From Vibrio jasicida CAIM 1864 = LMG 25398 (GTDB lineage Bacteria > Pseudomonadota > Gammaproteobacteria > Enterobacterales > Vibrionaceae): DNA of 64,000 nucleotides. The stretch spans positions 54,376 to 118,375 of the forward strand of contig NZ_BAOG01000090.1 in NCBI RefSeq assembly GCF_000400365.1, in the 5' to 3' direction. Below the pieces are notes generated by a model, which had not been told where the DNA came from, made no database searches, and worked only from the letters and a program-made list of their open reading frames with translations. Position numbers and translations under genes: made by a program. Of the stretch, positions 7,701-16,259 are shown piece after piece. Each line of letters opens with the position of its first letter. The stretch's first letter is position 1.

Positions 7701-10409
7701 TCAGTAACCCATCAACTGCAACAGATTTTCCGCTGTTACGATGGCTTCCTTACGGTTAGCAATGTTGAGCTTTTGGTACAAGTTACGAATGTGAGTCTTA
7801 ATCGTTGTGCCTGCGACATCCAACTCTTGCGCGATTTGTTCGTTGCTAAAGCCTGAGTAGATTAGACCAAGAACTTGCCATTCGCGTTGAGTCAGTGGAC
7901 TTGTACGAACCAGTTCCGGTACGTTCGGGTGATTCACCAATTTCTCAATAAAGTCTTCATCGAAGTGAATAGAACGACTGCGTTGGTTTGATGAAATGTC
8001 TTTCATCAATTGCTGAGCACGATGACGTTCTAGGTCACCGAGTTCGTGACGAAGACTTAGCTTCTCTAACAGACCACCAATGGTGGCTCCATCAGTAAGG
8101 AAGTTACCTACCATGCCAGTTTGGTTCGTCATAACTAGGGCTTCTTTCAATAGCGCTTTCGCTTGGTCTTCGTCTTTTTGGCGTGCTGCCAAGATAGCCT
8201 CTACAACCAAGTTGCGGTTTGTATCCGTCACCAAATTCGTACGACTAGCTTCGCTTTGCAAAAAGTTCAGTGCCTCACGTGCTTCATCATATTGGCCTAG
8301 GTTGATATGAGCGCGAGCAATGTTACGCCATTGCAGTTGTTGGAAGTGATTACATGCGGATTCAGGGCGAACGGCAGTATTCAACCATTCTTGAATTGCT
8401 TCTGTGTTACCGCGCGCTTGCCAGAACAAGATCAGAGAAAGTGATGCGTTCGCAGTCCAATCTACGTGGTAAGTAGACTGTTTCATCAAGTGTTGGATGT
8501 GCTCAATGAATTTTCCTGCTTTATCGAGTTCACCACGGCCAATTGCAATACGTGCCAGCATTGAGTAGCTATGTAAGTGCTTGCTTGGTGAGTGATTTTC
8601 CAGAATTTGCAGACCTTTGTACGCACACTCTTCCGCTTCATCCAGACGGTTCCAACACCACAATACTTGAGCGCGAATACGCAGCAAGAATTCATGAAGG
8701 GGTACGTGTTGTAGCTGCTGGTCTTCGATCAGACGGAAGCCTGAGTCTTGCAGTTCAAATGCTGCTTGAACGTAACCTTGCGCAATCATAATTTCGCTTT
8801 GCTGCAGGATTGCCCACAACGCTTGGTGGTAAACCTGATACTGGCGAGCCAACTTTTCGGTTTGCTGCATCATTGGCAATGCACGATCGAGCTTACCCAA
8901 TACGTGGTTAACTTCACCGACGACCGATGTCGCCACGATGCGACTGCGGTACACGGTAGGGTCAAGTTGGCTCAATGCAAGTTCGGCTAGTTCCAATGCA
9001 CGCTCTGGTTGGTTGCTGTTGATCGCAACTTGAGCGAGCAGGGCGTGGGCTTGGCCTTGGTAGCCAGAATCCAACTCGATATCTCGCTTAGTGTGTTCTT
9101 CTTCGGCTTCTGCCAGCAACTCGCCCACTTGATTGTAACGGTGTTGGCTTTGTGCCAACCATGCTCTTAGCATCGACAGTTTTGGATGGCTGAAGAGTAA
9201 CTCTTTATCCAGTTTGTTGATCGCCGATTCTAAGGTGGTTAACTCACCTTGGTTAAACATCTTCCAACCAAATTCATTTAAGATTTCGACGATCAAGTCG
9301 GTATCATGAGATTTCTGCGCATGATGAATGGCTTGATGCGGTGCTTTCTGGTTCAACCAAGCAACGGCGGCATTACGATGTAGGTCTTTTTCTTGTTGTG
9401 GAATTCGAGCAAGACGTTCATGAGAAAGGAATTCGCCAAATAAATTGTGGAAGCGGAACCAGTTTTGCTCACCTTCCAACGGATAGATGAACAGGCCATA
9501 GCGGTTTAGAGATTCAATCATACCTAGCGCGTCTTCACGCTGTGTGAGTGCGAAAACTAATTCATCATTGAAATGGTCCAGCACCGACACTTGCATTAAG
9601 AAGTGGCGTGTTTCGTGATCAAGCAAATCAAACACTTCTTCGACGAGGTAATCCCATAGGTGCGCATGATTAAACTGAGAAACCGACTCGACGGTTTGTG
9701 CCAGTGTGCGGTTTTGATGTTGTGCTTGCAGCGCGATCAATTGCAACGCGGATGGCCAACCTTCCACATAGGTACGTAGATTGTTTGCCATGTCTTCATC
9801 AATGCCATCGGCAATACGTTGGTTGAAGAAACGTGTGGTTTCCTCTGTATCGAATGCCAACATTTCGTTGCCAATTTCGATCATTAAATCGCGTACGCGT
9901 AAGTTAGCCGTACCCAAAGGTGGTGCCGCACGGCTTGTCACAACCACGGTTAGGTTGTCTGGCATGTGCTTTAAGAAGAAGCGCATTGACTCATGAATTT
10001 CGTCGTTGGTGATCAAATGGTAATCGTCTAAAACGACGTAGCACTCATGCTGAAAATCCGCCATTTCGGCGAAAACTTCGCTGAATAGAGAGCGCAACGA
10101 AGAGAACTGACGTTTCTCCGCCAGTTTTTGAGCATTAGAGCAGTTGTAGTTGGTGGCTTTATTTAAGGCTTGCAGTAGATAGTTAACGAAACGAAAGCCA
10201 TCGTTATCGCTATCGTCAATGCTATACCAACCGACATTGGGTTTATCTGACAGCCACTGAGCCGCCATTGTGGTTTTCCCGTAACCAGCAGGCGAGCGGA
10301 ATAGTACTAATTTGTAGTAAGGCGCTTGTTGTAGTAAGTCCAATACTCGTGGACGGACGATAGCATTATGCAAACGACCCGGACGAGTAAGTTTAGATGG
10401 AATCCACAT
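7701..10409 (-). CDS. malT: Maltose regulon transcriptional activator MalT
   Basis: 902 aa, the normal MalT size. The STAND-type ATPase domain starts with MWIPSKLTRP and has the P-loop SPAGYGKTT (39-47). A long TPR-like helical region (about 430-800) follows, then a LuxR-type helix-turn-helix at the C-terminus (about 835-895, LTQREWQVL...AGTTIKTHIRNLYQKL). MalT with ATP and maltotriose activates the maltodextrin genes. It is divergent from malP, and the 569-bp gap between them carries CRP-like and MalT-box-like sequences. Confidence 0.97.
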   Translation of the reverse strand: MWIPSKLTRPGRLHNAIVRPRVLDLLQQAPYYKLVLFRSPAGYGKTTMAAQWLSDKPNVGWYSIDDSDNDGFRFVNYLLQALNKATNYNCSNAQKLAEKRQFSSLRSLFSEVFAEMADFQHECYVVLDDYHLITNDEIHESMRFFLKHMPDNLTVVVTSRAAPPLGTANLRVRDLMIEIGNEMLAFDTEETTRFFNQRIADGIDEDMANNLRTYVEGWPSALQLIALQAQHQNRTLAQTVESVSQFNHAHLWDYLVEEVFDLLDHETRHFLMQVSVLDHFNDELVFALTQREDALGMIESLNRYGLFIYPLEGEQNWFRFHNLFGEFLSHERLARIPQQEKDLHRNAAVAWLNQKAPHQAIHHAQKSHDTDLIVEILNEFGWKMFNQGELTTLESAINKLDKELLFSHPKLSMLRAWLAQSQHRYNQVGELLAEAEEEHTKRDIELDSGYQGQAHALLAQVAINSNQPERALELAELALSQLDPTVYRSRIVATSVVGEVNHVLGKLDRALPMMQQTEKLARQYQVYHQALWAILQQSEIMIAQGYVQAAFELQDSGFRLIEDQQLQHVPLHEFLLRIRAQVLWCWNRLDEAEECAYKGLQILENHSPSKHLHSYSMLARIAIGRGELDKAGKFIEHIQHLMKQSTYHVDWTANASLSLILFWQARGNTEAIQEWLNTAVRPESACNHFQQLQWRNIARAHINLGQYDEAREALNFLQSEASRTNLVTDTNRNLVVEAILAARQKDEDQAKALLKEALVMTNQTGMVGNFLTDGATIGGLLEKLSLRHELGDLERHRAQQLMKDISSNQRSRSIHFDEDFIEKLVNHPNVPELVRTSPLTQREWQVLGLIYSGFSNEQIAQELDVAGTTIKTHIRNLYQKLNIANRKEAIVTAENLLQLMGY

Positions 10410-10604
10410 TATTGATTCTGTCCTTGTTTTTTGAGCTAGCGAAACTAGAAAACTGACTCACACCACTAAAAATTTTAGTTTGTATGAAAAGTGTACAGGC
10501 TTGTGAGTCGTTTGGGATGGTACGACATCAGAAATGCCTCTTACTTTGATCCACTTCCTAATTCTCGAGAGTTGATGAAAATGCCGTCAACTACGCCCTG
10601 CATT

Positions 10605-10620
10605 TGTGATTCTGGTCACT
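10605..10620. promoter_or_regulatory. CRP-like site 1 between malT and malP
   Basis: TGTGATTCTGGTCACT fits TGTGA-N6-TCACA in 9 of 10 core positions. It is about 195 bases from the malT start and may serve malT. Confidence 0.6.
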
Positions 10621-10786
10621 TAAATGTCGCTGGTATTGATTCCATGTAGTTTGAGTTGCACATCTATTACGAAAAAATTATCGATGTTAAAAGACGTAAT
10701 GTGATCGATTAGACACTTTTTACATTGGAGTGGGAAGGGGTCATAAAAACCGTCATGAACAAATTTTAATCTTTCTCAAGATTGGT

Positions 10787-10844
10787 TGTGATCCGAATCA
10801 CTAAGAACAGGACGAGAGACAGCTGTGTTGCGATTTGGATCACT
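10787..10844. promoter_or_regulatory. Tandem CRP-like sites 2 and 3 upstream of malP
   Basis: TGTGATCCGAATCACT (10787-10802) and TGCGATTTGGATCACT (10829-10844). Their centres are 42 bp apart, four helical turns, so both would lie on the same face of the DNA, upstream of the MalT boxes. Confidence 0.65.
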
Positions 10845-10875
10845 AACTTTTCAATGGTACTCCCTCTACGCCCTA

Positions 10876-10912
10876 CCCCCTCCTCCCACGAAGGAGGAGA
10901 AACAGGAGGATG
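10876..10912. promoter_or_regulatory. Putative MalT boxes of the malP promoter
   Basis: GGAGGA at 10893-10898 and 10905-10910 form a direct repeat with 12-bp spacing, and an inverted copy GGGAGGAGGGGG is read on the minus strand at 10887-10876. MalT boxes have the form GGGGA(T/G)GAGG, and clusters of direct repeats are usual at mal promoters. Confidence 0.65.
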
Positions 10913-10978
10913 TTTATTCACAGAGGGAAATGCAGGATGTATGGCAGATGAATTACTAAATGACGTGAGAATTTCTTA

Positions 10979-13432
10979 ATGAAACCAACTCAACAAAAAC
11001 AATTTGACAAGAAGTCGTTCCAAGAGAGTGTGAAGAAGCATCTATCTGTAACTTATGCACACACGATTGAAAATGCAGATAGCCGTGCATGGTACCTAGC
11101 AATGGGTCGCGCACTGGCAGAATTCACGACTTGTGATTTGCTTGCTACAGAAGAAGATCCTCGCATCAAGAATGCGAAAAGTGTTAACTACCTTTCTCTA
11201 GAATTTCTAATCGGTCGTTTAACGGGTAACAACCTAATCAGCATGGGTCTTTACGAAGAGATCACTGAAGCAATGGCTGAACTAGGTCACAACTTAACCG
11301 ACCTTCTAGAAGAAGAACGCGACCCATCATTGGGTAACGGTGGTCTAGGTCGTCTAGCAGCATGTTTCATGGATTCATGTGCGGCGCAAGAATTCCCTAC
11401 TGTAGGTTACGGCCTGCACTACGAATACGGTCTATTTAAGCAGTCGTTCAAAGACGGCCGTCAACAAGAAGCACCAGACGCATGGCGCGGTGTAGAAGGT
11501 TACCCTTGGGAAGTGGCTCGTCCAGAGCTTGCGCAAGAAATCGGTTTCTACGGTCACGTTGAAGTGGTAAACGAGAACGGTAAAGAAGTTCGTAAATGGG
11601 TTCCTGGCATGTCTGTAAAAGCAATGCCTTGGGATCTACCTATCGTCGGTTACGAATCAGACACGGTTTACCCTCTACGTCTTTGGGAATGTCAGGCTAT
11701 CGCACCATTCTCACTAGCAAGCTTTAACAACGGTGATTACTTCGAAGCTCAGCACGCGCTGATCGACGCAGGTAACATCACTAAAGTGCTTTACCCGAAC
11801 GATAACCACGAGAAAGGTAAAACACTGCGTCTAATGCAACAGTACTTCCACTCAGCAGCGTCTGTACGCGACATCCTACGTCGCCACGAAGCTGCAGGCT
11901 ACTCTCTAGCGGATCTACCGAAGCAAGAGACTATCCAGCTTAACGATACGCACCCAACCATTGCTATCCCTGAGTTAATGCGCATTCTAATGGATGAAAA
12001 AGGTCTTACTTGGGAAGCGGCTTGGGAAATCAGTTCTAAGACATTTGCGTACACCAACCACACACTACTTCCAGAAGCACTAGAGACGTGGCCAGAGTCG
12101 CTAATCCAGCGTCTACTTCCACGTCACATGGAAATCATTTTTGAAATCAACCACCGCTTCCTACAAGAAGTTCGTAAGATGTGGCCTGGTGACGGTGAGA
12201 AGCAAGCGAAGCTTTCTATCATCCAAGAAGGTTTCAACCGCATGGTTCGCATGGCTAACCTATGTGTAATCGGTTCTTACGCAGTAAACGGTGTAGCAGC
12301 ACTTCACTCTGAATTGGTTAAGAAAGACCTATTCCCAGAGTTCCACGAGATGTACCCAACTCGTCTACACAACGTAACGAACGGTATCACTCCTCGTCGT
12401 TGGTTGAAGTTCTGTAACCCAGGTCTTTCTAAGCTAATCACTGAGAAAGTAGGTCCAGAATGGCCTGCGAAACTAGAGCAGCTAGAAGGCATCGCTAAAT
12501 ACGCAACAGACGCGAAATTCCAAAAAGAATTCATGGCTGTTAAGAAAGAAAACAAACAGCGTCTTGCTGATTGGGTTCTAGATAACATGGGTATCGAGCT
12601 AGATACTAACGCTATCTTCGACGTTCAAATCAAGCGTCTACACGAGTACAAGCGTCAGCACTTAGATCTGCTACACATTCTGTCTCTATACCACCGTATC
12701 CTGAACGAACCAGGTTTCGAGTGTGAGCCACGTGTATGTTTCTTCGCAGCAAAAGCAGCACCGGGTTACCACCTAGCGAAAGAAATTATGTTCGCAGTTA
12801 ACAAGGTTGCAGAGAAGATCAACAACGATCCTCGCCTCGGTAACAAACTGAAAGTGGTATTCATCCCTGACTACCGCGTGAGCATGGCTGAGATCATCAT
12901 CCCTGCGGCAGACGTTTCACAACAAATCTCGCTAGCGGGTAAAGAAGCATCTGGTACAGGTAACATGAAGATGGCTCTTAACGGTGCCCTAACTATCGGT
13001 ACGATGGATGGTGCTAACGTTGAGATTCGTGAAGAAGTGGGCGACGAGAACATCTACATCTTCGGTCTTGATGTTGAAGGCGTGAAAGCGGTGAAAGCAG
13101 CTGGCTACAACCCTTACGATTACTACAATGCTGACCACTTACTGAAAGCGTCTCTAGACCTACTAACAGGCGAAGAGTTTACGCCAGGTCAACCAGGTCT
13201 GTTGCGTGCGACATTTGATAGCCTACTAGATGGCGGTGACCCATACCTATGTCTTGCTGACTTTGCATCTTATGTGAAAGCGCATGAAGACATGGGCAAA
13301 CAATACAAAGACCAAGCGGGTTGGGCTAAGAAAGCCATTCTTAACACCGCCCTAGTTGGTAAGTTCACATCAGACCGCTCTATCCGCGACTACGTGAACA
13401 ACATCTGGAAACTTGAGACGGTAAAACGCTAA
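10979..13432 (+). CDS. malP: Maltodextrin/glycogen phosphorylase
   Basis: 817 aa, GT35 phosphorylase. It removes glucose units from the non-reducing end of alpha-1,4-glucans as glucose-1-phosphate. Family marks: LEFLIGR and SLGNGGLGRLAACFMDS near the N-terminus, and the pyridoxal-phosphate lysine K664 in ASGTGNMKMALNGALT. The first of three rightward maltodextrin genes (malP, malQ, glgB), opposite malT. The upstream region suggests control by MalT and CRP. A 265-bp repeat lies between it and malQ, so the two may be co-transcribed through the repeat or separately. Confidence 0.95.
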   Translation: MKPTQQKQFDKKSFQESVKKHLSVTYAHTIENADSRAWYLAMGRALAEFTTCDLLATEEDPRIKNAKSVNYLSLEFLIGRLTGNNLISMGLYEEITEAMAELGHNLTDLLEEERDPSLGNGGLGRLAACFMDSCAAQEFPTVGYGLHYEYGLFKQSFKDGRQQEAPDAWRGVEGYPWEVARPELAQEIGFYGHVEVVNENGKEVRKWVPGMSVKAMPWDLPIVGYESDTVYPLRLWECQAIAPFSLASFNNGDYFEAQHALIDAGNITKVLYPNDNHEKGKTLRLMQQYFHSAASVRDILRRHEAAGYSLADLPKQETIQLNDTHPTIAIPELMRILMDEKGLTWEAAWEISSKTFAYTNHTLLPEALETWPESLIQRLLPRHMEIIFEINHRFLQEVRKMWPGDGEKQAKLSIIQEGFNRMVRMANLCVIGSYAVNGVAALHSELVKKDLFPEFHEMYPTRLHNVTNGITPRRWLKFCNPGLSKLITEKVGPEWPAKLEQLEGIAKYATDAKFQKEFMAVKKENKQRLADWVLDNMGIELDTNAIFDVQIKRLHEYKRQHLDLLHILSLYHRILNEPGFECEPRVCFFAAKAAPGYHLAKEIMFAVNKVAEKINNDPRLGNKLKVVFIPDYRVSMAEIIIPAADVSQQISLAGKEASGTGNMKMALNGALTIGTMDGANVEIREEVGDENIYIFGLDVEGVKAVKAAGYNPYDYYNADHLLKASLDLLTGEEFTPGQPGLLRATFDSLLDGGDPYLCLADFASYVKAHEDMGKQYKDQAGWAKKAILNTALVGKFTSDRSIRDYVNNIWKLETVKR

Positions 13433-13437
13433 TAGTG

Positions 13438-13702
13438 ATACCCAAGTAACCCCAGGATGCTTTGTTCAGCGAGATTGACTTGGTTTTCAGGCAAGGCAAC
13501 GATTTGAAGATATAGTGGTTCTATATCAAAAATTGTTAACGAAGCATGTAAGACAAGGCAACTCGCCCTCTGGGAGCGTGTCATTGACCCGATTTCGGTG
13601 TCAAACAACTTGGAAAGAGGCTGCTATTCCGCGGCGTTGCTTTCCTTGAACTCGAATCAATGACAACGCTCTGAACTGTGCATCTTGAGGTCACTTGGGT
13701 AT
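13438..13702. repeat. Dispersed MITE-like repeat, copy between malP and malQ
   Basis: About 265 bp, bounded by ATACCCAAGT (left) and ACTTGGGTAT (right), a perfect 10-bp terminal inverted repeat. Inside, GAGCGTGTCATTGA is matched by TCAATGACAACGCTC further right, giving a second nested inverted repeat, so the transcript can fold into a long hairpin. Same family as the copy at 63509 and the fragments at 5970 and 7532. It has no coding capacity. Confidence 0.85.
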
Positions 13703-13807
13703 AAGACCAAGGTAGCCGAGTGCTACCTTTGGTCATTTTCAAAGATAAATTATTGATAACAATAAAACCCTACATGGAAGGTGTTGGTATTACCTTCGGA
13801 GAAAGCG

Positions 13808-15988
13808 ATGAAAGAACAAACAGCATTAAAGAAAGTCGCAGACATGGCGCGATTAGCAGATAGCTACGTCAGCGCGTGGGGAGACGAGGCAAAAGTTTCA
13901 GAAGAAACACTGCGCCGCTTGCTCACTTCACTTGGCTACGATACTAGCAGCGATGAGAAGCTATTGGCTTCAGCTGAGAAAAAACATAAGAAAGACGTAC
14001 TAGCCCCTGTTCTTGTTTTACGCGACGGCGAACCAGTCGAAGTGGAACTAAACCTAGGTACGAGTGCTCGCGAGAGTGAATTTAGCTGGCGTTTAGAAAC
14101 AGAACAAGGAGAGGTACTTGAAGGCTATCTTCAGTCGCAAATTGTTCGTGATGAACGAGCTGAGGGTGGCCCTCTAGTGTTTGCATTGCCAAAGAACTTG
14201 GCATGGGGTTACCACAAACTGATCATCAGCCGTAAGCGTCGCAAAACGCCTTACGAAATGTCACTGATCATCACACCTAAAGCGTGTTTCAAGCAAGAAG
14301 ATCTAAACCAACACAAAAAGCTATGGGGCCCAAGCATCCAGCTTTATACACTGCGTACTCAGCATAACTGGGGTATCGGTGATTTTGGCGATCTAAAGCA
14401 ACTGGTGAGTGATATCGCATCTCGTGGCGGTGACTTCATTGGTTTGAACCCGATTCATTCATTGTTCCCTGCGAACCCAGAAGGTGCGAGCCCATACAGC
14501 CCGTCTTCTCGTCGTTGGCTGAACATCATGTACATCGACGTAAGCTCTGTACCTGAATTCGCGTTAAGTGCAGAAGCACAGCAACGTGTTGGCAGCGCAG
14601 AGTTCCAACAACGTCTGCAAAAAGCGCGTGAATCACATTGGGTGAATTACACCGAAGTGTCTGAGCTGAAGATGAGCGTGTTACCGCTACTATTTAGTGA
14701 GTTCAAAGCGCGTCACTTAGACAAGAACACTGACCGTGCTCGTGCATTCCTAGAGTTTGTAGAGCTTGGTGGTGATAGCCTACTTCACCAAACGGCATTT
14801 GATGCTTTGCATGGTGAATTGCACGCGGAAGATTCAAGCGTGTGGGGTTGGCCTGTATTCCCTGAGAAATACCGTACATTTGACTCGGCGGCGACTCAGA
14901 AATACATCAAAGATAATCAAGAGCGTGTTCACCTGTACATGTACCTACAGTGGATCGCTGACGATCAAATCAAAGAAGCGCAAGCACTGGCTGAAGAAAA
15001 AGGTATGACCGTTGGTCTTTACCGAGATCTCGCTGTAGGCGTTGCGGATTCAGGTAGTGAAACGTGGGCTGATGAAGGCAACCTAGTTCTAGATGCAAGT
15101 ATCGGCGCGCCGCCAGATATTCTTGGTCCTCTAGGTCAAAACTGGGGTCTACCACCGCTAAACCCACAAGTGCTAGAAGCAACTGGTTACGATGCGTACA
15201 TCAAGCTATTACGTGCCAACATGAAGCACTGTGGTGCGCTGCGTATTGACCACGTTCTTGGTCTACTTCGTCTATGGTGGATTCCAAAAGGCGAAAAGGC
15301 GACTGAAGGTGCTTACCTTTACTACCCAGTTGAAGACATGCTGGCAATCCTAGCACTTGAATCTCACCGTCATCAGTGTTCAGTTATCGGTGAAGACTTG
15401 GGTACCGTGCCAGATGAAATTGTCGATATCCTACGTGACGCAGGCGTTCACTCATACAAAGTGTTCTTCTTCGAAACATCAAAAGACGATGGCGGCTTCA
15501 TTTCTCCGAAACATTACGCTGAACAGTCGATGTCGGCATTGTGTACACACGACATGCCAACCCTCCGTGGTTTCTGGCATTGCGATGACTTAAAGATGGG
15601 GCGTGAGATTGGTCTTTACCCAGACGAGCAACAATTAGAAGGTCTATTTGAGGATCGTTTGAAGTGTAAACAAGGCATTCTAGACAGTGTTCGTTGGCAC
15701 GGTTACTTGCCAGAAGGTATTGGCCATGATGCTCAATACGTTCCAATGGACACGTACTTGAGTGAAGCGCTTCAATTGCACGTTGCTGCGGGTGATTCTG
15801 CATTACTGAGTGTTCAGCTTGAAGACTGGTTAGAGATGGATCAACCAGTTAACATTCCTGGCACGGTAGATGAGTATCCAAACTGGCGTCGTAAGTTGTC
15901 GATGAACCTTGATGAAATCTTTAGCCGTGAAGACGTAAACCGCATTTCGAAACGTCTCACTGAAGTGCGTGCGAAAGTAGGCAAATAA
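13808..15988 (+). CDS. malQ: 4-alpha-glucanotransferase (amylomaltase)
   Basis: 726 aa from the ATG at 13808, chosen because GGAGA at 13798-13802 sits properly before it; an in-frame GTG at 13781 would include the Shine-Dalgarno region. GH77 enzyme that disproportionates maltodextrins, releasing glucose and longer chains for MalP. Conserved segments: SPYSPSSRRWLN, the nucleophile region ALRIDHVLGLLR, the acid/base region VIGEDLGTVP and the THDMPT motif. The N-terminal ~150 residues are the extension typical of proteobacterial MalQ. A structured RNA and terminator follow it. Confidence 0.95.
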   Translation: MKEQTALKKVADMARLADSYVSAWGDEAKVSEETLRRLLTSLGYDTSSDEKLLASAEKKHKKDVLAPVLVLRDGEPVEVELNLGTSARESEFSWRLETEQGEVLEGYLQSQIVRDERAEGGPLVFALPKNLAWGYHKLIISRKRRKTPYEMSLIITPKACFKQEDLNQHKKLWGPSIQLYTLRTQHNWGIGDFGDLKQLVSDIASRGGDFIGLNPIHSLFPANPEGASPYSPSSRRWLNIMYIDVSSVPEFALSAEAQQRVGSAEFQQRLQKARESHWVNYTEVSELKMSVLPLLFSEFKARHLDKNTDRARAFLEFVELGGDSLLHQTAFDALHGELHAEDSSVWGWPVFPEKYRTFDSAATQKYIKDNQERVHLYMYLQWIADDQIKEAQALAEEKGMTVGLYRDLAVGVADSGSETWADEGNLVLDASIGAPPDILGPLGQNWGLPPLNPQVLEATGYDAYIKLLRANMKHCGALRIDHVLGLLRLWWIPKGEKATEGAYLYYPVEDMLAILALESHRHQCSVIGEDLGTVPDEIVDILRDAGVHSYKVFFFETSKDDGGFISPKHYAEQSMSALCTHDMPTLRGFWHCDDLKMGREIGLYPDEQQLEGLFEDRLKCKQGILDSVRWHGYLPEGIGHDAQYVPMDTYLSEALQLHVAAGDSALLSVQLEDWLEMDQPVNIPGTVDEYPNWRRKLSMNLDEIFSREDVNRISKRLTEVRAKVGK

Positions 15989-15995
15989 TGAGTAT

Positions 15996-16094
15996 TGAGT
16001 GATGTAGGAAATCGTGAATTTAATTGCGTAGAGGTACGAAAGTACAGCCTAGGTCACTCATTAAATCGGTACGATCCGTTAGGATGGAGTACCG
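15996..16094 (+). ncRNA. Candidate structured RNA after malQ
   Basis: Starts within 10 bases after the malQ stop. Stem P1: GAGTGATGTAGG (15997-16008) pairs with CCTAGGTCACTC (16048-16059), 11 of 12 positions, extended by T15996-A16060. Inside is GTAC-GAAA-GTAC (16034-16045), a GNRA tetraloop hairpin. Stem P2: CGGTAC (16067-16072) with GTACCG (16089-16094), enclosing ATCC-GTTA-GGAT. The strong terminator at 16100 follows. This could be a small RNA made from the malQ 3' region or a terminated leader of glgB. I recognise no known family. Confidence 0.55.
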
Positions 16095-16099
16095 TTATT

Positions 16100-16130
16100 A
16101 TGCCCGCAACAATAGCGGGCATTTTTGTTT
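16100..16130 (+). terminator. Intrinsic terminator after the structured RNA between malQ and glgB
   Basis: Stem ATGCCCGC (16100-16107), loop AACAATA, GCGGGCAT (16115-16122), then TTTTGTTTTTT. Confidence 0.9.
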
Positions 16131-16211
16131 TTTGATGCCACTTTATTCATTGAATGGATAAAGTGAGCGGTTTTATATTTTTGTGAATTCGCAACGTTTG
16201 GCTGAGGAAAT

Positions 16212-16243
16212 CCGATATTCAAAAACCACTAGGAGAATATCGG
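16212..16243 (+). promoter_or_regulatory. Inverted repeat just upstream of glgB
   Basis: CCGATATTC (16212-16220) and GAATATCGG (16235-16243), a perfect 9-bp inverted repeat ending 17 bases before the TTG start, next to the GGGAG ribosome-binding site. It may be an operator or a leader hairpin. Confidence 0.5.
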
Positions 16244-16259
16244 TGCTAGGGAGAAAGAT

